From assembly GCA_025345505.1 (NCBI GenBank), contig JANVCC010000011.1:8177636-8241635 (forward strand): a stretch of DNA of 64,000 nucleotides, in the 5' to 3' direction. A program made the position numbers and the translations under genes. Positions 1-13,700 of this stretch are shown here, piece by piece; within the stretch, counting starts at the first letter, position 1; each line of letters starts with the position of its first letter. This DNA comes from Todiramphus chloris collaris (lineage: Eukaryota; Chordata; Aves; Coraciiformes; Alcedinidae). The notes under the pieces were generated by a model. That model was given only the letters and a program-made list of their open reading frames with translations. It was not told the origin of the DNA and searched no databases.

Positions 1-1598
1 AAGATGCCTATATTGTGTTTCTTTATAATGGTTTCTGTACACCAGGCAGAGACTATAACTACAGAAGGGTTGTTTAAAATTATAAACTTCTGTACTCAGT
101 GTCCCTGTCATTTAAATATTTTTAAACTACAGATTTCTGCAGATTTCCCTGGCCTGACAGGAAAAAACAAAATCATGTGCATGCTTCAGGCATACACTCA
201 AGTTCTTATTTCCTCAATAGGAATGTAAGAAGGCAGTCTGTTTTAATTGTGTTTGGCTCTTGAACAAAAATTAGTTTGACTCTAATTTGGGCAGGCAATA
301 ATTTGTATTTCTCGGTTACCTAAGGGTATCAAACACTGAATCTCTTCACTAGAATGCCAACTCTTACTCTGTGCTGTTGACTAATCTTCTGTGAGCTTTT
401 AAGTTTGTAATCCCTGGTTTGCATACATACCATCTTCACCAGTGACAAGTGACCTGTGGCTCACATTCTGGGTCAGATAATATTTTTGCTATGTGGTTCT
501 TCACTCTTAAAAACACTACCTGAATATAAAAGACTTATACATTGAAAAAGGTATTGCTGTCTATGAATCTCTTCTTAAAATGAAGTATAAACACCTCTGA
601 GTTCCTAGTATCTAGAGGAGCAGTTGCTCTGTGGTTTGGAAATTACATGCCCTCATTGGCAGAAAGGGATGATATGTTCATGCTGATGGTAGTATTTCTA
701 ATGACTGTTTAAGTACTGAAGAATTTGGTAGCCTGTATAAAATCTGCAGAACTGTACTGTCATTTTCTAACTTCCTAATTATGTTCAAGAATAGGACAGA
801 GGATGAAGACCAGTACTGTATTTCCTGAAAAAAGCAATGATGTTTCTGAATTAAAATACCCAAATTTAGAACTGTTGAGGATTAGTTGTCAGTCACTGTA
901 CTTCCCTGTCATTAACTAGTAGCAAAACAGATTGGGATGTCAGAATAACATGTATTTTTTATCGTTCTCACTTTCTGCCAACCAATATAATACAATAACA
1001 AAGTCATAAAAGAACACTTTTTTCAATCAAACCAGCATACAGGTCAGGCCTTCTGGTGTAATAAGCCTCAGATACACACTTTTTGAAGTTAGTCTTGTTC
1101 ACAGCCAAAGACAGTTTCAAGCTCTTCAATAACAATCTTCCTGTGTAGTCCGAACTCTGAGAAACATTCCAAAGGTCATTTAGGTAAAGAAGGTAAATAC
1201 ATGTCTAACTGAAAGATAAGGTGGAATCTGTGTGATACAGTCTTTTCCGTCCATGATGTGGACATTTCAATAGTAGGTTGATGGTATTGGTCTACATGAC
1301 AAAATACAAACTCAGGTTACATAGTGATACTGTAAAGGATGTTTTCCATCTTACTGCAGTTATCACCTAACAAAATTCAAGGCAACAGCAAACCTCTTAC
1401 TTTCATGGGAACGTAGTATCTGCATATATATTTTCAGGTAATTTTATGATATGAGGCAGTTGTAGGCCCTTTACTTCGCCCAAACCCTGTAAAAGGCCCT
1501 GAGGAGTAATCCCTGTCATTTAAAATACTTCTTTTGGCCCTTGAACTCTGATGTCAAGCTACAAAGGACCAGATAGGGACTGGAGATGTGCTTTGCAG
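1..1598 (+). other. FOLH1: FOLH1 intron 5 (3' part)
   Basis: AT-rich non-coding DNA before the first visible exon. I looked for exon 5 (the equivalent of the LVYVNY...FRGNK block seen in NAALAD2) and did not find it, so it lies upstream of the window. The acceptor is ctttgcag at 1591-1598. No repeat family is recognised here. Confidence 0.8.
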
Positions 1599-1785
1599 GT
1601 GAAGAATGCTGAATTGGCAGGTGCCAAGGGAATTATTCTGTACTCTGACCCTGCTGACTACTGCGCCCCAGGAGCAGATCCCTATCCAAATGGCTGGAAT
1701 CTTCCAGGTGGAGGAGCCCAGCGTGGAAATGTATTAAACCTGAATGGGGCAGGAGATCCTCTGACACCAGGTTATCCTGCAAAAG
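1599..1785 (+). CDS. FOLH1: FOLH1 exon 6
   Basis: 187 bp, starting in phase 0 ([11 protein letters not shown]) and ending one base into a codon. It encodes residues 214-276, including YSDPADY, WNLPGGG, QRGN (N257 of the active-site pocket) and [10 protein letters not shown] with calcium ligands T269 and Y272. Donor is gtgagt. It has the same length and phase as NAALAD2 exon 6. Confidence 0.95.
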
Positions 1786-4700
1786 GTGAGTGATGCTAGA
1801 GAAGTCGTGCTCTGAGGGTCTGGTTTCAGGAAAGAGAGGGGAAGGTAATGGAGATGTTCTTTCCCTTGGAACAAAACACATTTTGTCTTAGTCTTTCTGT
1901 TGCTCAAATGAAGCAGTCTTGTGCTTCATGTCAGTCAGCCACTTCTGTAAATGGTGCATGAGAAAATGTGAGGGGATGACAAGGGACACAGTGCAGCATT
2001 GGGCTGCTTAGCTTCACACGCACCCTGGGGGAGCACACACATACCCAAGTTAGCCTGGAGATCATGACACAAGTGTTTAACAGCTGAAGCACTAGTATTT
2101 TCTTTCTGTTTCTCATCAGTAAGTCAGCAAGGAGCCAGTCTGAAGAGCTCACAGGTTTCTTTGCTTTTGCAGTTCTCCTTTCTGCTGGATTTGGTCTCCT
2201 TTCCCTCCACAAGAGCCCCTACTGGCAGTGCTGAGATCTTTCATGCCAGGGCTTATGTCACTTGGCTGCAGTTGAGGCTCTTGAGAAGATGACCATTCCC
2301 CTCTGGTTCATCGCATACATTCCATGCTTTCTCAGTGGCTTATTTGAGCTCTGCCTAAGCTGTTTCATTTAGCACCTAACCCAGATCATTTTGACTGAAA
2401 TGCATTAAGAACCATTCATGCCAGCACTTGAGCCAGCGTATCTGAGGGAGGCAGTCACCTCAAGAAGAGCAATCCCTAAGCAGTGGGGAAAGTTACCGCT
2501 AGCCAGCACCACCAACTTGATGTGGAAGAGGGTACGTGTTCACAACAGCAGCATTGTAGGAGGCAGACCATGAGGACAATCTCTGTTTCCTCATACTAGA
2601 GTCACTGATCTCATAGATGAATCCCTGTCTGCTTCCCCCAAGAAAGGTCCCTCTGAATGTTGTACTAAGAAGGAAACTGTTCTTTTCCATACCTGCTGGC
2701 TTGCAAACATCAAATTTTGTCCACATTGTGAAAATTAAGATTCTAAGTTGTAAAGAAAAGCATGATTTGTATTTGAGCTTCATCTGAACAAAACCTAGAC
2801 TTCATTTTGTTAACAAAAACAGCAAAACAAAATATTCAGTAGTAGATTTTATCTGCATCTCTTCTCAACTGGCAAAATTTTTTTAGTTCCCAGCTGAATG
2901 TTCCAAGTGTCAGACTGTGGGCTCCTTCTTTGCTCTTATTCTTTCTCTGTGGCTTAGTCTGAAGTTCTTTCCCATAGAGAGAAATATTTCTATCTAAAAT
3001 CATTTCAACACAAAAATTGTCAAAAATTTTTAAAATTTGTATCCAGCTCTAAATGCATGACTGAAGACACTACGGGAACCTTTGTTAGTGTCTCTCTGAA
3101 AATGTAAAGAATGAAATCACTGAAGAAATGTCAGCCCGACTTTAAGGGAAGTGAAATGATTATTGCTGACTCCAGTATTAGAGCTGTGCTGTGAACTGTA
3201 CAGATTCCTTCTGGGAGCTGTAAATATGAAAGTATCTGTCTTTTACTTTCAGAATACATCTACCGACTAGACAAAGCCAATGGTGTAGGTCTTCCAAAGA
3301 TTCCAGTTCATCCCATTGGCTATCATGATGCTGAGTCACTACTGCGGTAAGTGTATGGGGGACATGAGGAGTTTTAAGCAGAATATTTTTTAAAAGTTAC
3401 TAGAGTATTTGAAAAGGAAGGGAAAAGACCTTTGCACTGTGCTCATAACATAGTTGTTGAAATACTATATGTTTGCCATTAGGTTCTCTGTAGGAGGTAA
3501 ACATGTTATCTGTTACTACATATCAGATATGTCCAGAGTGATCTGGAAAGGATCATTTGTAATATATCATGATCAGTCAAGTATTTTGAAGTTATAAAGT
3601 GCCTCTCAGTTTGAATAAAGACAAAATTTTTTTCAGGATGGCATAATAACCTCTATTGTGAAAAAGACCACGAATGATGCCAGGGAAGTGCCATGCATGT
3701 TTGATGGGACAGTATCTGTATTGTCCTCTGTTAAATGAAAGTGTGTGCTTTCTTTCATCATGTGTATTATGTTGCATAAACATAAAATGGTGCTAGCGAA
3801 GTAATATAAGGTTGCTGAGGAAACTGGAGTATTTATAGGGTATTTAATATACATCTACATGTAAGTGTGCTTACTAAATGTGCAAGCGACATGAAGAAAA
3901 GCTACCAGCTTGCCAGAGGACAGCATTAAAATTCATGATTATTTTAACAAACCTAATAACTTCTCTGAAAAAGCTAAGATGTGACAGAGTTGCCAAGTGT
4001 ATCATTCCCCTAAAAATGTACCAGTAATCATCCATATCAGCTGTAGAGATACAGAGCAGGAAATGCCAAGGCTGACACCAGTGCCACGAAGAAGTGTTCG
4101 GGGCACTAAGTGAACATGATCTTGGGTGTGTATTTGTGTACGGATTTTACATCTAAATCACATGAGTAATCATTCTGCTCTGTCTGATGCCCCTGTTTGA
4201 AAACTGAGTCAAGAAGACCCAGTTCTATTTTGGTTCTTTAAGCAGGTTTCCCCTGAAGTATTGAATCTATTTATTTTTATATGAGGCAGAATTTTACTGT
4301 CTTTGGTGGTTTTGCATACCTGTTGTTCATTAACAGTATTCTGGTGTTTTTCCTATTTCCTCCCAAGCTTCCATGGACTTAATACATTTCCAAACTCTCT
4401 TTTCTTTAAAATTTTCAGGTCATTACTGTTATGAAGATTACTACTCCTAATGATAATGACAGAGGTTAAAATCCCTCTTTTTTCCACTGCCAGTTATTAA
4501 TGGTTGAGCAGATTAATATGTTTAAATATGATTTTAATAAATATCTCTTGAGTAAGTTGTAAATAATTCCAGAACTTCATTTTAATAATTACAAATTAAA
4601 TATAAACCCTTTAAAAATAGTGTCCTTGTTTTCACTTTTGTCTTGAGAAATCAAACCTTCTAGTTATTCCTGCTATCAATTTTTTATCAAAAATGTACTG

Positions 4701-7700
4701 AGGTCTTGAAGAGATGCTGAAGTGTTTCGTGGAGTAAAGCTTAACTGAAGTATGCATTTACATTAAAGAACATGCTTTCATTTACAGTAAATACATTTTG
4801 CCTAATAAGAATCAGAACATCCAGCATACTCTTCATTATTTTTTCATGTTTCTCACAAGTTCATGTCAAAATTATAAATCCTTTAGAATAGGTGGATAAG
4901 TATGGGTGATTGTGATCCCTGGAATTACTGCATTTCTAGTTTTGTTAACTGAGATATATCTCACCTTTGACAAGGGAACAAGAAAAGGTGACTCAAACTG
5001 ATCGTGTTTCTCCAATTTTAGACATCTTTGAAACACATTAATTCTGTCTGTGCTACAAGATTAAACAGTGTCCAGGGACAGGCACTAGAAGACAACTGCC
5101 CATGCTGTTAAACTGTTAGAAGGGTCCAAGTTACACTCTGCTAATTCAAATGCAAATTCAGTTCAAGGCAGTAGAAAGTTCCAGGGACCATTTACAACAG
5201 GGAGTTTGTATTCAGAACCTTTGGAGGCCAACACAGTTTCCAGGATAGCTGTAGGCCATTCCAAGCTGATACCAATGTCCAGGACTATTCTTTTGTGTTA
5301 ATTTGGTAGTCTTTATGTAGCTAAAAAGACAGATTATTCTTCTGTGGAAGCTTGCATTATAAAATTTTATAAGACGGAGACCATCACTGTGGTCCTTGTG
5401 TGCATAGGACTTAAAGTGTGGTTCCTGGTTCCTCATTTTTTCTTGGTGCTATTGGAAGATGTCTGTAACTGTTAATTATTTTTTCTTTTTTTTTTCTTTT
5501 TTAATAATAGTAATATGGGAGGATATGCACCACCACACAGTAGCTGGAAAGGAAATTTGAATGTATCTTACAACATTGGTCCTGGTTTCATAACAAGATA
5601 TTCTACAAGGTCAGTTTTGTTTCATAAGGAAAGCATGCTTGAGATCCAGTTTTATTTGAAAAACATCTAGCCTTTGACAAACTCTTTGATGAGACTGGTT
5701 ATTTTTTTGAGAACTGAATACTTTGATTGTCCTTTTAAAATTAATGTGGGTCCAACTTCTAGTCTTACCTGTTGCCTTATATAAAGCAGTATTAACCTAC
5801 AAGTCAAGTTTTCCAGAAAAAAAAGAGCTGTAACTACAATGTCATTTTTATAGCTTCAAATGTTTTTTAAACTGATTTAGTAATGACAGTTTAGGACTAA
5901 GTTCTGGGTGTTTCGATATTGGCTGAGCTATCATAATGACTTCATATGAACTGTTTGACCTTTTCTCCATGTCTTAGTCATACTACATAAAAAATTCTTT
6001 CTGAAAATACACAGACAACTCTTGAGGATGAGTTGTTGCACCTCCAGCTGTGTTGTAGATAAACAAACCAAGTCTCTTGATGCAACTCAATTTGTCTGAT
6101 TTTCTGCTGCCTGAGGTGCCACATCAGTGTTGACTGTGCTGGAGTCAGATCTGATTTGCAGCAACCTCTAGATGATTAGAACAATTTACCTTTTTAAAAT
6201 TAGATGGTTTCAATTTTTCCTTCACTCTTCCAAATTTAAAAGCTAGCTGCTAGCAAAAAATCTTTGAATTTGGAATTCTGAGCCTGTTATCCACATGAAT
6301 CTTACTAACTTGAATACCAGTACATACTTTTTAAGGCCTAAATGCTGTCCTCAGTTGCACAAGTATAAATGCAGTAAAAACTGCATTGAAATATTTTCAG
6401 ATATATTTTGATTTAATGTGGGCTAAATTTGGCAGAAATGCTTTCCTTACAATCTATATTGTACACTTTTGAAAGATGTCGAGGCATTTTATTATCTAAT
6501 CTGGTGGATTTTCTCTGTATTTTCTTCCCTATACACTAGAAAGGTGAAAATGCACATTCATAGCAAGAATGAAGTAAGAAGGATTTACAATGTGATTGGT
6601 ACCATCAGAGGCACAGTGGAACCAGGTAGTCATTTGTCTTCGGTGTGATGTGAGTGTTCACTGACCTCTGCATGCACTTCATAGGTACAACGGGGAAATG
6701 AGGAATATAGTTTTCTCTGAAATATTGCACTACATAATCATTGTTGTTGTAATATTTATTGCACCAGCTTTCATATAGTTCAGGGTATGTCAGCACTTTC
6801 ACTGCCAGTGCTCATTTTCAAGGGGGAGTCATAACCAAGACAGAAATACATGTCTTCAGGCAAGTAACTTTGCAATTAAAAGAATATTCTTAGGTGGATG
6901 TTTTTCCCTACTAACACAGGAAAGGATTTTACATTCCATCTGAAGACATCATATCCACTATTGACTTTTTGGCTATCTTACAATCTCTTGTAAGCAATGT
7001 GATTTTACAGTCTAAAAAATCAGATAAATAGACATCCTTAGAAAGATGATAACATCATTTAACTCATAACTGCAGCACTTCCCTGTTGCCTGAAACACAA
7101 CTGTTAATCATATTGTAATAGCACTATGATCTTTTCAGTCACATCTCTGTCATGATTTGGACAACACATTTTATGGTTGACTATGTATACATTCAGAGAT
7201 GTACTGCATTCAGTGCACCTTTAGTGTTGTGGTTTGGCATGCTGTACAAATAGAGTCAGTGAGTCAGCTTTACCATGAACTACACTGTTGTAAAATATGG
7301 AAAGATACCTCTGTGTTTAGAGGAAAGCTGCAGTATTTCTAGTAATAGAAGTAACATGGAGTTTAAGAGGTTTTATTATGGGATCAAGGTATTGTGTTTG
7401 ACAAATTCTTGAGCACTGGCTGAAGATGCAGAAAAGCATCTTTGAAGATTTAAGATGGCTTTTGCTTTTCTATCATGCATAGTATAAACTATTAAGCTTT
7501 GATGCCTGATGCGTACATGGAAAATTAGAAATTACTTAACATCTCTCTGGCAGTAAACATTTTTTTTTTTTTTAGTAAACCTCCATAATGAATTTCTCCA
7601 GACAGATACGTCATTCTGGGAGGCCACCGTGACTCATGGGTATTTGGTGGCATTGATCCTCAGAGTGGTGCAGCTGTGGTTCACGAGATTGTGAGGAGCT

Positions 7701-10700
7701 TTGGAAAACTGAAAAGGAAAGGTAATACAATGATGGAATGAAGCACACCAAAATTGCTGCTCTCGGCATTGCCCGTTTTTTTTTTCTCTGTGATTGAAAT
7801 ACATACTTAAAATTAAACACACGTATCTCTACTGATCTCTTGAATAAGCACACTGCTTTGCAGCTGTTAAGTAGTTCCAGTTACAGCGTTGGTATATGTG
7901 GGGTACTTCAACTCAAGGGCAAATACACCTAAAGGAAAACGAAACACAAAATGGTGGATACTGAAGTATGACATTTAAGCACAGTTGATTATTGTGTATT
8001 TGAGGCTGGATGTTTCAGTGATCCTGTAAAATTCCTACAGTGATGAACTGATCAAGGCTTCATCAGGGCACCATCAAGAGCCTTCTCAGCACTTAACTAG
8101 TTTGGAGACAGACCCAAGAATAAATAAAGCATGTCTGTGTAATGCAGAGAATGAGCTATGCAAATGTAGTAGGAGGTAATGGTTAAAAATACCTCATGCC
8201 TAGTTACATTAGAATAGGAACAAATGTCAACTGTACCAAGTTTCTGCTGCTGTCAGAGCAAATGCCAGCTCCCTATCTGACATCCCATAGAAAGAAGCTC
8301 TGACATAACTCAGATGATGTGCTAGAGAAGCTTTCTTTGCCTACGCATTACACTTAAAACCTATTGACATTTAGTTTTCTTTCCATTCCCTCACAGTGAT
8401 TGGATATTATAGGAAACTGTCTTTGGAATGAAGATCAGAAAAACAAAAAAAAAGGTGTGAAAAAGGAAGGGAACAAAAGAAGAAAAAGTTCTAGTAGCCT
8501 CAAGGAAAACTTTGGACGGAGATACAGAGACAGGGCAGTAGAGCGTGTTCCATTTGGCCTGGATTTAAATCGAATGCAGAACTTCAAATGAAAGATCTTT
8601 ATTTTGAAGGTGATCTCTCAAAGTTACAGGGAATTTCTTAGGTTTTGAAATCCGGTATCTGGGAGACAGGTGAAAGAAATTTAGTAATAGATAGGAAAAT
8701 ATTCAAAACACTTCTTTGTTAAAGTCTTTATTTCTGTAGTATAGTATTCATGGTCTTTTATTGCAGGATGGAGGCCAAGGCGAACAGTGATATTTGCAAG
8801 CTGGGATGCAGAGGAATTTGGTTTATTAGGATCAACAGAGTGGGCTGAGGTAAACCAATAGTGTTCAAAGAGAAATTTGCACAGTGGAAGATCTTTGTAC
8901 TAGAAAGCAGCACTTCTTGCTTGCCTGCCTGCTTCCCTCCCTGCCTTCCTCATTTCCTTTTTAACTACCAAGAATATATGTCTCCATGCAATATATGGTG
9001 TCTTTCCCTGAAACAGCTGCTACTTCTGTGGATGGGAAAATAGTTCTGAGGAAAAAAAATAAGAGTTCAGCAGCATTTTCTTCTTTCCCATAGGAAAATG
9101 CCAAAGTACTGCAATCACGAGGAGTGGCTTATATCAATGCAGATTCCTCCATTGAAGGTACATAGTTCTGACTTGTGTTTTCCAGGAACAGTGGTGGTAT
9201 ATACAGATGACTGGGAGGCATTTTGGCTTGGAGATCCATGAAAGATTTGATGTGATAATTTTGTTGCATTAATTCGGGAGCAGATCTGTGGGGCATCCAT
9301 GACCAGAATCATATTATAGTGTCCTTCAGATATTCCTGTTGCTACAGGGAAGAAGTCCATTACAGTAGCTACACGATTTGGGATGACATGGGGAGGGACA
9401 AGAAGTGTTGTGCTCCTGTCATCAGTTCTATGTCAGAGTCAGCTTCTCCTCTTGTAATATGGATAATAAACATAGGGGCATAGAAAAGCTCTTAAAGGTT
9501 GCTTCAAAAGCTGGGCTGTAATTCAACCTAACCAATAAGAATGCACTGACAAGATCACAAAAGAACTCTTCTACAGGGAGAATCAGCTTGTTCCATGTAG
9601 AGAGTGTTTCTTTATAGTCCCTTTTCTCTGGAGTAGAACTTGCTTCTTCAAATAAACATTTTTGTCCGTTTTTTAGGAAACTACACGCTACGAGTGGATT
9701 GCACACCGCTGATGTACAGACTGGTGTACAGTCTGACTAAAGAGGTAATGTTGCTTGAAATCTTTAGCCAGCATCTTCAGGGGATATCCTTACTAGATAG
9801 GGCTCTGTATATAAAATAAGGTGTCAGATGTTTCTTTCTTTTCTGACTGCAGTACCCTTTAAGTCAATAGCTAGGTAACTGAATCTTTTTCCCAGGAGTG
9901 TCAAAGGGATTTCAAGTTTATACCTTTAAATTATCAGCTATTCAGGATTAGGGGATTTTTCCACTCCTCCTGTGAAAGTATTCCTTCTAAGAACAAATTG
10001 AAAAAATGCTGTGTGACAGAGCACAAAACAAGCACAAACCTGTCTGCCTAGTCCAACTACTAAGGTGCCCATGGTAGTGAGAGGCTCTGGCTCCATTTAG
10101 ACAGGGGAAGAAATTAGGCTTGCTACAGTGTTGGCTTTAGCATGATGTGACAGGTTTCATCAATGTGCTCAGCTTCAATATACTCTGTTAGATATTCATT
10201 GTCTCTGACCATGATGTTCTTACACATATTTGTGTGGTACACAAAATTAGAAGGTAGGGATGTTTCTCAGGAAATAGCCTCACCATCTTAGATGTATGAT
10301 GTTCCTTGCTTTGAGAGTGGGTCTTAGAGGCTGGCACTAAGGGCTTTATATTTCTGGTTTTCTATTGTTCATCTGTATTAAAGCATGAACATTTAATTAG
10401 TCTTCTCTCTGTGTGTTTTGTATACATATGTACATTCAACTACCGTATATATTCTTTGACTCTACTATATCTGTCTTCATCTAGCTGTATATATTCAGTT
10501 ATCTGTCTTTTCCAGAGTCAATAATTTGTTATTTCTTGGAAGTTGACATTAGACTGATAAAAAAGTAAAGGAAATGTAATAATTCAGTGTAATAATTCTC
10601 TGACACTTGGAAGACAACAAATAAAATTTAACTTTGTTAAAATTAGGTGCCCAGATAAAGATATTTCTGTCCTGAACTTCAGAAGAACCTGCAGTTCCCA

Positions 10701-13700
10701 TGGTAACCTGTGCTAAGTGCAGGTGTTCAGAGCAGTCAGAAAATCAGGTCAGCAGAATCTCGGTTTGGACACCAAGAGCCACTGTTAAAATGTTGACCTA
10801 CATACCAGTAAACATAGTTGCATAGCCCTTCCTCAAGCTGGGAAGCAGCAACAAAGGCTGATGAATGCATGTAACCACAGCGTGTTGGTAGCTGTTGTCT
10901 GAAGAGAATGCTGATCAGGAAGCAGGTTGTGTGTGATACCATCCAAAGTTAGTCTGTGGTGAGAAGTGTTAACATATGAACAATTTGCTTAATGACCAAA
11001 AGAACGAATATATTAGTTTGCTTCCTATTGTGGAGTAATTCTTAGTAGATATATATATTAATAACAGAATAAAGATTAATAATCTTTAAAAGATTAAAGA
11101 TAATGAAACCTCAGCGGCCCACCAATCAAAAGGAAGATGAAAAAATGCCCAGAGTGTTCAGCTTGCTCAGTAATCTGAAAAGTAGTCAGAGTGATAGAAG
11201 TGAACTTTAGGGTGATCATAATTCATATACCTCCGTAGTAACTATGGTGATGTAAACACCAAGTACACTTTGCCCTTCTAAGGTTACTGCTGCATCCCAG
11301 AAAATAGTTCAGAAAACAGTTTCAATATAAACCAATACAAAATTGAAATTTCCTGTCAGAGGGAAACAAAAAGTTTTGGTTTTGTGAGGGACTTTTATGA
11401 TGAGTATTTAAATTAAGTGGCTGAAGATCTTCTGTAGAAATATTAGAACTTAAATACTGACTTGGAATGTTTTTCTTTCCATGTGTTTTCTTCCATCTAA
11501 AATTACCTATTTTTAGCAAATAAACTATTCCACTGGAAAATGCCATGCATTTGAAATGTTAAAATGGAAATGAAGAAAGGTTGAGGGACTTAAAACTGTC
11601 ACTTTTTCCTTGCCCTAAGCCATAGGCTTTACATGATGACAGGTTGTAGATTTTTTGCTTGGTAACAGTTAAAATTGTACCTTTTGTCTTATTTTACAAT
11701 ATACTTTTTCTAGATACCAAGTCCTGATGAGGGGTTTGAAGGAAAATCTCTTTATGAGAGCTGGTATAAAAAAAATCCGTCAAGAGAATATAAAGAGGTC
11801 CCAAGGTCAGTGACAAAAGAAAATAAACAATATACCAGAAGTTATTAGAACTTGTAGAGTGTGGGTTTTCAAGAAATGCCCACTTGAAAAACTGAGCACC
11901 TAAAGGAAATGGTGTGATTCTCATCTGGCATAAATTTCTGAGTTTTATTGATCGCAGCTGATACGCTATTGGCCAACAGTTTTGTGAACTCATCTTTGTA
12001 GCACGAACAGGAGGCTTTATATATGAAAAGTAAAGTGTTTGTGTAGTTTATAGAGATTTAGACAAATAAGGATAGTATGCAAAAGCCAGTGGCAGGCACA
12101 CACAAGATGCTAACACGGCCTCTTTCCCTTGCACCTGCTTCCAGTCTCCTGGAATCTTCTCAATGATTAAAGACAGTGAGTTAAATTCTGTTGAGAATTT
12201 GATTTCTCTGACTCTCAGAAAGGCAACTCTGCTCCTCTGAGAATGCAATTTCTGAGGTGCATGTAATGCAGGGGTCACAAGCAATCCATGGTATATTGAC
12301 AGAAGGAGGGTACTAGGCAAAGACTATGTGGTGACTGTAGTTGCAGAATAAATAATTGCCACTGTACTTGGAAGCAAACTAAAATTATACTTTACATATT
12401 GTTGCTCAAGGTATTTTCCTTTTTTCTTGTTAAAAGAATAAATAAATTGGGTTCTGGCAATGACTTCGAAGTCTTTTTTCAACGTCTTGGCATTGCTTCA
12501 GGCAGAGCACGTTACAGTAAAAATTGGGTAAGTCTGTGTCTTTATAATTTTGTCTCTCCTGTAACTTCTTGAATAATACCACCTGTAACTGAGCCATTTA
12601 GACTGCCAGCTTTTTGGAGTAGTTCAATTTGGTGTGTCAGAATGGAGTCCCAGTTCATTACTAGAACTCTGTGTGCTGCTGTGGTACAAATATTTAATAA
12701 AAGGAATGATCAACTTGGTGTCAGTCAGACAAAAGGACTTTTGCTCAGGGTAGATGGATGTGCTCAAAATTACTTGTGGCTGATGAAGGTTTATGAGTGG
12801 CTTATGATGACTTCTGAACATTTTATAATAATTTATGAAGTTTTGAATTCAAAATGGTTTATGTTTTATGGAAAATAGAGGTTTGACTCTGGAGCATACT
12901 GTGAGATGAGACCAATTAAAAAATGTTCAAGGGGCAACCTGTTCAATGTGGTCTTCTCTGAAAAAGCATATCTAAAGACACAAACAGAAATGACTGTTGA
13001 GATCCAAGCAGCAAGAGGAAGGGAAATCTCACCTTAATTTAGCCAACTAAAAGTTATTTTCCTGTTCTTAGCTACCTTCTTTAGTCCCTGCATGTGGTCA
13101 GTAGAAACAGGTATCTCTTCTCATTGTAGGTTGATGTCTAAGAGAGCCACCACTGAGCAGTTCTTCTCACCAAACTGTCTATAGTGGCTACATAGGATTA
13201 GCATGACCTGAACACTTAACTGTCCAGTGCCTTGAATTCCACAGCAAAGGTTTTCAAGTAAAGATGAATTATCCACAGGTGAATAATGGTTTTGTTTGGG
13301 TTTGTTTGTTTGTTTCAGAATGTAGAAAAATATAGCAGCTATCCCGTTTACCACAGTGTCTATGAAACCTATGATATTGTGGAGAGATTTTATGATCCCA
13401 CTTTCAAGAATCACCTGACAGTAGCTCAGGTACGGGGAGGACTAGTGTTTGAACTGGCCAACTCCATTGTGCTTCCTTTCAACTGTAGAGATTATGCATC
13501 AGCTGTGAGAAACTATGCTAACATCATCTATAATTTGTCAAGGAATCATGAAGAGGAACTGGCAAAATACAATGTATCCTTTGGTATGTACAGTCTTCAT
13601 TGCACTGCTCATTCAGTGCTAGTAGTGCCTTATCTTAATGTGTGTCTTAGCCATGACCCGGTATTTACCGTGTGCTGTATGTACAGTAAATAACACAAGA

